DNA from: an uncultured Clostridia bacterium
Lineage (GTDB): Bacteria > Bacillota > Clostridia > Oscillospirales > Ruminococcaceae
Assembly: GCA_947588775.1 (NCBI GenBank)
Contig: CANPZQ010000048.1
Span: 1-12,603, forward strand
Reading direction: 5' to 3'
DNA: 12,603 bases
Part shown: positions 1-5,641 of the stretch, in pieces
Numbering within the stretch: position 1 is the first letter of the stretch
Layout: every line of letters begins with the position of its first letter
Position numbers and translations under genes: made by a program
Notes under the pieces: model-generated
The model's input: only the letters and a program-made list of their open reading frames with translations
Told to the model about the DNA's origin: nothing
The model's database searches: none

Positions 1-109
1 GGGGGGGGGGGGACCGACGCACCAGCTTTCTCCGCCGCGACGGTCCGTGCGCCGCCAACCCTCCGCCCCCGCCCCGCCCCACCTCCCCGTTACCCGCCCC
101 ACCCGCACA
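1..109 (-). repeat. Module A, copy A1 (truncated by window start) with C-rich tail
   Basis: Positions 25-41 are the arm GCTTTCTCCGCCGCGAC. The stretch 13-60 is nearly the reverse complement of 1460-1508 in copy A2, including the flank with GCGCCGCCAACCCTCCG. The G-quadruplex core expected left of position 13 is replaced by a run of 12 G at the window edge. A C-rich tail (61-109) resembles the tail of copy A4 (4233-4313). No gene is visible here. Confidence 0.75.
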
Positions 110-139
110 CCCCGCCCACACCGGCGGGGCTATTTTTTT
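110..139 (+). terminator. Probable intrinsic terminator
   Basis: CCCCGCC (110-116) pairs with GGCGGGG (123-129) around a CACACC loop. It is followed by CTA and seven T (133-139). It could end a gene left of the window, or it could be the natural end of the A1 repeat, because copy A4 also ends in a C-rich stretch and a T run near 4313. Confidence 0.5.
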
Positions 140-212
140 GCTCCACCTCGGGCATAATAACCAAAATCCGCCCCGCCTCTTTGTGACTTCCTACAAAATA
201 CGCCGCAGACTA

Positions 213-243
213 TTGACACTTACCTTGGGGAAGAGGGTAAAAT
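213..243 (+). promoter_or_regulatory. MerR-type promoter with dyad operator in a 19-bp spacer
   Basis: TTGACA (213-218) and TAAAAT (238-243) are separated by 19 bp rather than 17. The spacer holds an inverted repeat, TTACC (220-224) and GGTAA (236-240), overlapping the -10 box. Over-long spacers with a central dyad are the hallmark of promoters activated by MerR-family proteins through DNA distortion. The next gene is a MerR-family gene starting at 288, so autoregulation is the natural inference. No binding evidence exists. Confidence 0.6.
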
Positions 244-287
244 TTAAACATCAGATGCGCCGAACGTGCGCGTTTTCGGAGGAACAG

Positions 288-1100
288 ATGAAGATAAAAG
301 AGATTTGCAGGAAAACCGGACTGACCGAGAAGGCGGTGAGATACTATGTTGAAAACGGGCTGTGCGAGCCGGAGGAGTACGAGTGCCGCGACAGGAAATA
401 CCTGAACTTTACCGAGGAGAACGTCGCGGAGCTTCGAGATGTGGCGGTGCTGCGCAGGCTCGGCTTCCCGATTGATGACATACGCAAAATGAAAAACAAC
501 GGCTCGGAAATCGGCGGGGTGATGAACGGGTATCTCAGGTCGCTTTCGGAGGAGCTTGAAATAAAGAACAGAATCTATTCCCGGCTTTCGTCGGAGGATT
601 ATTCTCGGGTGAATTCGCTTGATGAACTGATGCCGTCGCTTTCGGGGATATTGAAGCCCGACCCCGCCGACCCGGACTTCTCGAAATTTGAAAACGGGCT
701 GTTCGACGACGGCGTCGCGCCGGGGGAGCAGGCCCGTGAGCCGGGAGGCTTCACCAAAGTAAAGGAAATGTTTGTAAACTGCACGACGTTAATCGGTACG
801 CTTATGGCCCTCGGCACGCTTCCCGGGATAGTGATGCTCGCGGTTGCAGTGGCGGTACTTCTGAAGGTTCGGGCGGACTATATGACGATGTTCCGGATTC
901 TCAGCGGGATAAGCTGCCTTTCAAACGCGATTGCGTTTGTGCGCTCGCTGATTGACATTCTCGGGGGAGAGGGCCTCGCGGCAGGCTACGGCCCCGATTT
1001 CGCGATGATGCAGTGTCGGCTCTATCTTCTTGCGGCGGCGGGAGGCCTTGCCGCACTGCTGATACTTATTTTCGACAAGGACATCAGGGAGCGGTTTTAG
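288..1100 (+). CDS. MerR-family transcriptional regulator with C-terminal membrane segments
   Basis: This predicted protein of 270 residues opens with a MerR-type winged helix: residues 1-25 (MKIKEICRKTGLTEKAVRYY) form the helix-turn-helix, the wing follows, and residues 44-70 (ENVAELRDVAVLRRLGFPID) match the second MerR helix pair. Residues 80-105 are helical and probably give dimer contacts. There is no recognisable ligand domain. The C-terminus is hydrophobic at about 162-192, 201-224 and 244-262, suggesting membrane anchoring, and ends in a charged KDIRERF tail. Start ATG 288 was chosen because GGAGG (278-282) lies 5 nt upstream and the protein then begins at the HTH; the reading frame stays open further upstream but runs back through the promoter. 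The gene stands alone. The effector and other targets are unknown. DNA binding is near certain from the family; membrane location is a prediction. Confidence 0.85.
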   Translation: MKIKEICRKTGLTEKAVRYYVENGLCEPEEYECRDRKYLNFTEENVAELRDVAVLRRLGFPIDDIRKMKNNGSEIGGVMNGYLRSLSEELEIKNRIYSRLSSEDYSRVNSLDELMPSLSGILKPDPADPDFSKFENGLFDDGVAPGEQAREPGGFTKVKEMFVNCTTLIGTLMALGTLPGIVMLAVAVAVLLKVRADYMTMFRILSGISCLSNAIAFVRSLIDILGGEGLAAGYGPDFAMMQCRLYLLAAAGGLAALLILIFDKDIRERF

Positions 1101-1254
1101 GGGTTGGGGGAAGAATGTGGTTTGTACGGTTGGGAAAGTGCGGGGGATAGGCGATGATTCAGGTATTTTTTGCGTGGCAAACAGAGGCCGAAAATCGGAT
1201 AAAGCCGGGGGGGGGTAGGTAATATTCGACCTTTGACAGGCTGACCCGTCCCCC
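1101..1254. other. Gene-free stretch, no clear feature
   Basis: G-rich sequence with a run of G near 1208-1216. No convincing gene, promoter or T-tract terminator for the MerR gene is visible. The segment 1170-1254 may be a heavily diverged remnant of the region preceding the D-tail in module D (compare 7265-7317), but similarity is weak. Confidence 0.4.
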
Positions 1255-1314
1255 GCCTGAGCCGAATCCCGTCCCCCGGAGCCGGAGGCGGAGCGGGATG
1301 GGTGAGGCTCGGGC
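1255..1314 (+). repeat. D-tail/C-type hairpin, copy 1
   Basis: Outer arms GCCTGAGCC (1255-1263) and GGCTCGGGC (1306-1314) enclose CCCGTCCC and GGGATGGG, with a small inner GCC/GGC hairpin. The same structure occurs at 7318-7376 and 12204-12263. An inner C:G pair of those copies is T:A here, so pairing is kept although the sequence changed. Confidence 0.8.
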
Positions 1315-1347
1315 CAAAAGCTTCGGCAGCCGCCCAAGCTTTCAAAA

Positions 1348-1442
1348 GGAATTCGCTTGCGCTCATACTATTTTAAGTATTCCTCCCCCGCAAAGCCCCT
1401 GCGCCGTCAAAGAACGTTTCGCCCCTTCCCCCCCGAGGGGGT
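1348..1442 (-). repeat. Module D, reversed and diverged copy
   Basis: This is the reverse complement counterpart of 7172-7261 and 12057-12146. Shared landmarks, read on the minus strand, are the C/G-rich hairpin at 1421-1442, GGCGCAG, the CCCCCTC-type stretch and ACTTAAAATAG. The hairpin GGAAT (1348-1352)/ATTCC (1379-1383) replaces GGTAC/GTACC of the other copies. It is inverted relative to the D-tail just upstream, so the array here has been rearranged. Confidence 0.7.
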
Positions 1443-1476
1443 GCGCGGTTGGCGGAGGGTTGGCGGCGCATGGACC

Positions 1477-1560
1477 GTCGCGGCGGAGAAAGCTGGTGCG
1501 TCGGTCCCACCCGCCCGCCCCCGCAATTTCGCGCCATTTCCCCGCTTTCTCCGCCGCGAC
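1477..1560 (+). repeat. Module A, copy A2
   Basis: Perfect 17-bp inverted arms GTCGCGGCGGAGAAAGC (1477-1493) and its complement (1544-1560). The interior has GGTCCCACCCGCCCG, giving a minus-strand G-quadruplex motif (C runs 1506-1508, 1510-1512, 1514-1516, 1518-1522), then TTTCGCGCCATTTCC. Confidence 0.85.
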
Positions 1561-1609
1561 TGCTTTCGTGGGATATAGAGCTTTAGCGCGAAAGTTTGGG
1601 AAAGAGAGA

Positions 1610-1695
1610 GGGCGCGGGGACGGAGCGGGGACAGGGTGCGAAGGTGGGTGGGCGGGTGGGTGGGGCCAGCCCAACCAGCGCAGTCCCCGCGCCCC
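1610..1695 (+). repeat. Module B, copy B1
   Basis: Arms GGGCGCGGGGAC (1610-1621) and GTCCCCGCGCCC (1683-1694). The interior has five G runs with one-base loops (1646-1665), then GGCCAGCCCAACCAGCGCA. The linker 1561-1609 between A2 and B1 resembles that between A5 and B2 (5411-5460): both start TGCTTT, contain TGGGATA and end GGGAAAGAGAG. Confidence 0.85.
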
Positions 1696-1696
1696 G

Positions 1697-1754
1697 ATTC
1701 GCGACGAACCCGCCCCCGGAGCCGCAGGCGGAGCGGGGTGGGTGAGGAACGAAT
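1697..1754 (+). repeat. Module C, copy C1
   Basis: Outer arms ATTCG (1697-1701)/CGAAT (1750-1754) enclose CCCGCCCCCGGAGCCGCAGG and CGGGGTGGG. Copies at 6978 and 11863 have GTTCG/CGAAC, so the outermost pair changed from G:C to A:T on both sides. Confidence 0.8.
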
Positions 1755-1842
1755 TTTCCCTCCCGTCTGTGCAATTTTCGGGAAAGACGCCGCCCTGCTC
1801 CTGCATGTACCCCACTCCCTCCCCAACCTTCTGCTGACCCCC

Positions 1843-1924
1843 GCGCGGCGGGAAAAGCTGTTGCGTCAGTCCCACCCGCCCGCCCCCGTAATTTCGCGCC
1901 ATTTTCCCGCTTTTCCCGCCGCGC
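1843..1924 (+). repeat. Module A, copy A3 (diverged, paired changes)
   Basis: Perfect 16-bp arms GCGCGGCGGGAAAAGC (1843-1858) and its complement (1909-1924). Relative to the usual arm, three positions differ and each is matched by the complementary change in the other arm. The interior keeps the minus-strand G-quadruplex core (1871-1887). Confidence 0.85.
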
Positions 1925-1937
1925 TGCCATCATAAAA

Positions 1938-1961
1938 CAGAAAGCAGAAATCAGAAGTCAG
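1938..1961 (+). repeat. CAGAA-rich E-type fragment
   Basis: Contains CAGAAAGCAGAAATCAGAAG, with CAGAA repeated three times. It resembles CAGAA-rich linker E in the composite elements (7045-7075; 11935-11960). The remaining 1962-2029 before the next ribosome binding site is less GC-rich, and I see no confident promoter in it. Confidence 0.45.
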
Positions 1962-2043
1962 ATTTTTCTTCCATCAAAAAACTACGCCTTCATCATTACC
2001 CCCCGCACCCCCAAGAAATTTATACAACAAGGAGAATCCCCTC

Positions 2044-3675
2044 ATGCCCTTTGAATCCATCGACCTCTTTTACCCGAGCGCGGAGGCAAAGCAGTACGCC
2101 GCCGCGCGCCGAAAACAAATCGCCGAAAGCGGAACGCGCTTTCGCGAGGATTTGCGCCTCGAGGACGTAAAACGCCTCGTTTCGCTGAACTGCTCAGACA
2201 GGTTTTCCTCCCTTGCCGACGAGCTTTCCGACGATATTCCGACCCTCGAATACCGCCTCGACTGCCTTGAGGATTTTCTGAGAATCCCCGAGCTCTCCGA
2301 AACTCTTCGCCGCGCGGTTTCCGAGCTTTCGCGTTCCCGCCCAGCCGAGGAGAACGCCCCGAGGGTCAATTCGTTTTATGAGTTAAACGAAAAAACCGAC
2401 GCGCTCACCGAATTTTTGGGCGCGATTTCCGAAATCAACGGCATTTTCCGCCGTATTTCCGGGGGAATCCGGTCGGAGGCAGTAAAACGCCTCGCCGCAT
2501 TCTTTGAGGAGCTTCCGAAGAGCGAAAGCTGCGCGGAAATCGCCCGCGATTTGGCGGAGCTTCGGGAAATAACCTCAAAATCCGTCAAAAGCGTTCGCGT
2601 CGGGATAAATTTCGACGGCAGAATGATACCCGAATCCGCCGGGATAATCGAAGTATCCCGCCAAAAAATCCGCCCGCGGGCAACCGTCATCGAACGCCTT
2701 TCGGGAGGGAGCGGCGAGCGTTTTTCGGGCGAGGAACATCTCAATTCCGCCGCAAAGGGGCTTCCGCCCGACATCGACACCGCGCTTTTTCGGGAGCTTT
2801 CGGAGCTTACGGCCGAGTGCGCAAAGAGAATCGCCTCCGCGCTTAAGGCGGGACATTCCGGGCTTTTGTCGGGGATAACGGAGCTTGAGCGGCAGCTCGA
2901 CTACTACGCCGACGCGGCGGCTTTTGTTAAAAGCGTCGAGGCGCGGGGATTGAAAATGTGCCGCCCGAGGCTTCTGACGAAGGAAAAGCGGGAGGCGAAA
3001 ATTTCCGGAATCTTCGATTTGTGCCTCTACAGAGAATTTGTCGCAAAGGACGCGCTCGGACAGCTTGCAGGAAAAATAATCACAAACGACGTCGAATTCA
3101 ACGACGGCGCGAGGTTTTATACCGTTACCGGGGCGAACAACGGCGGAAAAACGACCTTCGCGAGGGCGGTCGGGCTATGCCAGCTCTTGGCGCAGACGGG
3201 AATGTATGTTCCCGCCGAAGAAGCCGAAATTTCGGTATGCGACAACATCTTTACACACTTCCCGAGGGGCGAAAAAACCGGAATCGACGCGAGCCGATTT
3301 ACGACGGAAATCAGGGATTTGCGGGAAATTGTGCGGCGCGTCACGCCCCACAGCCTTGTTATATTAAACGAATCGCTCCAGAGCACCACCCCCGAGGAGT
3401 GCCTCGACATCGCGCAAATCCATCTCGGATTTTTTGCGGAAGCGGGGGCGCGTGGGATTTACGTCACCCATCTCACCGGGATTTACAAGCGTTTTGACGA
3501 GCTTAACGCGAAGGGCGGGGGACTGACGGCGTTCGGGAGCCTCGTTTCCGCCGCCGACGCCGAAAGCGGCCGAAGGCTCTATAAGATGCTCCGTCAGCCG
3601 CCGTCGGGCGAGAGCCTTGCGTTCACGATTTTTCGGCAGTTCGGCGCGAGGGAAGAGGATTTGATAAGAAAGTAG
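2044..3675 (+). CDS. MutS-related DNA-binding ATPase (MutS domain V family)
   Basis: This 543-residue protein has the C-terminal ATPase of MutS. The Walker A is GANNGGKTTF at 363-372 (MutS: GPNMGGKS/T, K369). A DASRFTTEI segment (415-423) matches the MutS motif following the P-loop. Walker B is LVILNES (438-444) with STT (447-449), and a TH switch histidine lies at 475-476. Before it is a long helical region equivalent to the MutS lever/core. The N-terminal mismatch-recognition domain (Phe-x-Glu) is not seen, and the length is far below the roughly 850-900 residues of true MutS, so a function in canonical mismatch repair should not be assumed. Asn442 replaces the usual Walker B Asp, while the catalytic-type Glu443 is kept. 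ATG 2044 has AAGGAG (2029-2034) 9 nt upstream. A second gene begins 20 nt after the stop, so the two form an operon. Confidence 0.88.
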   Translation: MPFESIDLFYPSAEAKQYAAARRKQIAESGTRFREDLRLEDVKRLVSLNCSDRFSSLADELSDDIPTLEYRLDCLEDFLRIPELSETLRRAVSELSRSRPAEENAPRVNSFYELNEKTDALTEFLGAISEINGIFRRISGGIRSEAVKRLAAFFEELPKSESCAEIARDLAELREITSKSVKSVRVGINFDGRMIPESAGIIEVSRQKIRPRATVIERLSGGSGERFSGEEHLNSAAKGLPPDIDTALFRELSELTAECAKRIASALKAGHSGLLSGITELERQLDYYADAAAFVKSVEARGLKMCRPRLLTKEKREAKISGIFDLCLYREFVAKDALGQLAGKIITNDVEFNDGARFYTVTGANNGGKTTFARAVGLCQLLAQTGMYVPAEEAEISVCDNIFTHFPRGEKTGIDASRFTTEIRDLREIVRRVTPHSLVILNESLQSTTPEECLDIAQIHLGFFAEAGARGIYVTHLTGIYKRFDELNAKGGGLTAFGSLVSAADAESGRRLYKMLRQPPSGESLAFTIFRQFGAREEDLIRK

Positions 3676-3695
3676 AATAACCGAAAGGAGCGGAC

Positions 3696-4130
3696 ATGGC
3701 GGTTCTGCAGGATAAAATGGCGGAATTTTTAGACTACGGCGGCGACGGGCTTATGTCGCAGCTTTACAGCGAGGCGGTCGGACGTGAAGCCGCCGCCGAA
3801 AGGCTCGCTGCGCTTCTGGGCGAATACGGAAGGCTTCCGAAGCCCTTTTCCCCGAGGGGCAGAAGCGGCGCGTACCGGTTTATTATCGCCCGCGCGAGGA
3901 AAAGCGGCTGGCTGAAATCCGCCGACGCGACCGCCCTGCGCCTCACCGACGGGGAGCGGGAAAAAATACTCATGATGGCGGAGGAGGCTGCCCGCTCGGA
4001 AAGCCGCGCGGAGAAAATCGTTAAAAGAGCCGTGGCGGCTGTCATCGGAGCGGCGATTGCGGGGGCGTTTATGGCTTGGGCGGTGTGGGAGTTTTTGAGG
4101 GTTTATGGGGGAGTTGCGGCAAATAGGTAG
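3696..4130 (+). CDS. Uncharacterised small protein with C-terminal membrane anchor
   Basis: The 144-residue product is not recognised. Residues 15-110 are charged and helical. The stretch AYRFIIARARKSGWLK...ALRLTDGEREKI (59-91) has the look of a winged-helix wing and last helix, but this is only an impression. Residues 112-134 (AVAAVIGAAIAGAFMAWAV) form one clear transmembrane helix preceded by lysines and arginines, placing most of the protein on the cytoplasmic side. AAGGAG (3685-3690) precedes ATG 3696 at 5 nt, and the 20-nt gap from the MutS-like gene indicates co-transcription and perhaps a shared role. There is no intrinsic terminator with a T run immediately after the stop; repeat A4 follows within 20 bp. 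Confidence 0.75.
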   Translation: MAVLQDKMAEFLDYGGDGLMSQLYSEAVGREAAAERLAALLGEYGRLPKPFSPRGRSGAYRFIIARARKSGWLKSADATALRLTDGEREKILMMAEEAARSESRAEKIVKRAVAAVIGAAIAGAFMAWAVWEFLRVYGGVAANR

Positions 4131-4147
4131 GCAGGGGGATTTTGGTA

Positions 4148-4313
4148 GTCGCGGCGGAGAAAGCGGGGGAATTTGCGCGAAACGGCGGGGGCGGGCGGGT
4201 GGGGCCGACGCAGGAGCTTTCTCCGCCGCGACGTTCGGTTACGCGCAAAGCCCACACACTCCGCCCCGCCCCAACCCCACCCTCACACCCCGCCCGCCCC
4301 TGTTTTTTGCGCC
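4148..4313 (-). repeat. Module A, copy A4, with C-rich tail and T run
   Basis: Perfect 17-bp arms GTCGCGGCGGAGAAAGC (4148-4164) and its complement (4216-4232). The interior reads as the reverse of A2, A3 and A5, so the plus strand carries the G-quadruplex core (4187-4204). A C-rich tail with CTCCGCCCCGCCCCA leads to ACACCCCGCCC and six T near 4313, matching the arrangement at 1-139. This explains most of the 281-bp gap. Confidence 0.8.
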
Positions 4314-4352
4314 TGAGAGCCTCCCGATACCGCCCTCTTTCGCCAGACCCCA

Positions 4353-4381
4353 TTGATTCTTCCGCGATTTTGTGCTATCAT
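4353..4381 (+). promoter_or_regulatory. Sigma-A type promoter with extended -10
   Basis: TTGATT (4353-4358), 17-bp spacer, TATCAT (4376-4381) preceded by TGC (4373-4375), the extended -10 motif. It lies about 30 bp upstream of the esterase start and directly follows the repeat tail. The promoter shows that the esterase need not depend on upstream genes. Confidence 0.7.
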
Positions 4382-4411
4382 ATATTTACCATTTACGAAA
4401 GGAGCATTCAA

Positions 4412-5245
4412 ATGAAAGACTTTGAAAGAATTATCACGCTCGACGTTCCGGAAAAATATCTCGAACGCCGCCCGGGGATAAAATACCCGGAATTTAAGAT
4501 GTTCAACTACTTCTCCCGCACCGCGGAGCGGCAGACAAACCTCAACGTTTTGCTTCCGCCCGACTATTCCGAAGAAAAAAAGTACCCCGTGCTCTATATC
4601 CTCCACGGCTACTTCGACGACGAAACATGGATGGCGCGCGACTGCGTAAAAATCCCGGAAATCCTCACAAACCTCGTCGCCGACGGCCTCGCAAGGGAGA
4701 TGATTGTAGTCCTGCCATACATCTACTGCTCGAAGGAGCTCGCGGTTCTCACGGGAATGGATTTAAAGAACTCGCTTAACTATGACAACTTCATCAACGA
4801 CTTTATCCTTGACGTAATTCCCTTTGTTGATTCGACGTTTTCCGTCGCTCCGGGAAGGGAAAACCGTGCGCTGACCGGCTTTTCGATGGGCGGGCGTGAA
4901 TCGCTGTTCATCGGCTTTAAGCACCCCGAGCTGTTCGGCTATCTCGGAGCGGTCGACCCCGCGCCCGGAATTCTCCCGGTTCCGGAATCCCCGAACCACC
5001 CCGGACAGATGTCCCGCGAGGAAATGCGCTTCGGAGAAGTCGCCCCGAAGGTTGTTTTTGTCGGAGCAGCCGCTCCCGCCCCCGCCGACGGCGACTCCCC
5101 GACCAACTACCACGCCGTGATGACCCAAAACGGCGTCCGTCACCTCTGGCAGAGCATGGCCGGCCTTCGCCACTGCGAAGAAATCGTCAAGCCGCACCTG
5201 TACAATTTCCTGCAAATGCTCTTCGGCGCGGAGGAAGGCGATTAG
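4412..5245 (+). CDS. Alpha/beta-hydrolase esterase (esterase D / enterochelin-esterase-like, PF00756 type)
   Basis: The 277-residue enzyme has the esterase-D pattern: NLNVLLPPDYSEEKKYPVLY with ILHGYFDD early (HG oxyanion segment), the nucleophile elbow GFSMGG with Ser158, and a final His254 followed by the family spacing to LYNFL. The acid is probably Asp226 or Asp228 (ADGDSP). The family cleaves carboxylic esters such as acyl groups on sugars, feruloylated xylan, S-formylglutathione or siderophore esters; the substrate cannot be chosen from sequence. No signal peptide is visible, so it is likely cytoplasmic. The segment before His254 (GAAAPAPADGDSPTNY) is short and proline-rich. ATG 4412 was chosen over upstream in-frame starts because AAAGGAG (4398-4404) sits 7 nt before it; the extension runs back through the promoter and repeat A4. 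It is monocistronic, with its own promoter and terminator. Confidence 0.85.
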   Translation: MKDFERIITLDVPEKYLERRPGIKYPEFKMFNYFSRTAERQTNLNVLLPPDYSEEKKYPVLYILHGYFDDETWMARDCVKIPEILTNLVADGLAREMIVVLPYIYCSKELAVLTGMDLKNSLNYDNFINDFILDVIPFVDSTFSVAPGRENRALTGFSMGGRESLFIGFKHPELFGYLGAVDPAPGILPVPESPNHPGQMSREEMRFGEVAPKVVFVGAAAPAPADGDSPTNYHAVMTQNGVRHLWQSMAGLRHCEEIVKPHLYNFLQMLFGAEEGD

Positions 5246-5279
5246 CTGGCGGAAATTGGGAGTAAGAGGATATAAGATG

Positions 5280-5314
5280 CCGCCCGGGGCGATGAGCGTC
5301 CCGGGCGGGGTTTT
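5280..5314 (+). terminator. Intrinsic terminator of the esterase gene
   Basis: CCGCCCGGG (5280-5288) pairs with CCCGGGCGG (5300-5308), followed by GG and TTTT (5311-5314). The T run is short but the stem is perfect, 34 bp after the esterase stop. Confidence 0.8.
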
Positions 5315-5326
5315 ATGAGAGGGGGC

Positions 5327-5410
5327 GTCGCGGCGGAGAAAGCTCCTGCGTCGGTCCCACCCGCCCGCCCCGCACCTTCGCGCAAATTTCCCCGCTTTCT
5401 CCGCCGCGAC
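5327..5410 (+). repeat. Module A, copy A5
   Basis: Perfect 17-bp arms (5327-5343 and 5394-5410) identical to those of A2. The interior has CTGCGTCGGTCCCACCC and the minus-strand G-quadruplex core (5356-5371), then GCACCTTCGCGCAAATTTCC. Confidence 0.85.
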
Positions 5411-5460
5411 TGCTTTTATGGGATAGAAAGAGGGTCAGAAGATAGGGGCGGGAAAGAGAG

Positions 5461-5546
5461 GGGGCGCGGGGACTGCGCGGAGGGACGCAGAAAAGCGGGT
5501 GGGCGGGCGGGTGGGGCCAACCCAACCAGCGCAGTCCCCGCGCCCC
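5461..5546 (+). repeat. Module B, copy B2
   Basis: The best-preserved B palindrome: GGGGCGCGGGGACTGCGC (5461-5478) and its exact complement (5529-5546), 18 bp. The interior holds five G runs with one-base loops (5497-5516). The A5-linker-B2 order is the same as A2-linker-B1. Confidence 0.85.
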
Positions 5547-5572
5547 AAGCCCCCCGATACCTCCCCGCCCAT

Positions 5573-5604
5573 AAAAAACGCACCCCCCGCGGCCGCAGGG
5601 GGTG
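5573..5604 (-). terminator. Intrinsic terminator of the lipoprotein gene
   Basis: Read on the minus strand, CACCCCC (5604-5598) pairs with GGGGGTG (5587-5581) around a GC-rich loop that is itself self-complementary, followed by CG and six T (5578-5573). It lies just beyond the stop at 5642. Confidence 0.85.
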
Positions 5605-5641
5605 TTCTTAAAAATTTTCCGCTTAACTGTTCCCGAACCAA

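Noticed and set aside
1298..1935. Several overlapping open frames on both strands (e.g. 1298-1837 plus, 1363-1902 minus)
   Set aside because: They run through palindromic repeats A2, B1, C1 and A3. High GC makes stops rare and the same repeats are open in several frames at once. Products are Pro/Arg/Gly-rich with no family, and the start sites lack convincing ribosome binding sites.
4142..4411. N-terminal extension of the esterase
   Set aside because: The frame is open but crosses repeat A4 and the extended -10 promoter. A good ribosome binding site and a family-like N-terminus support ATG 4412.
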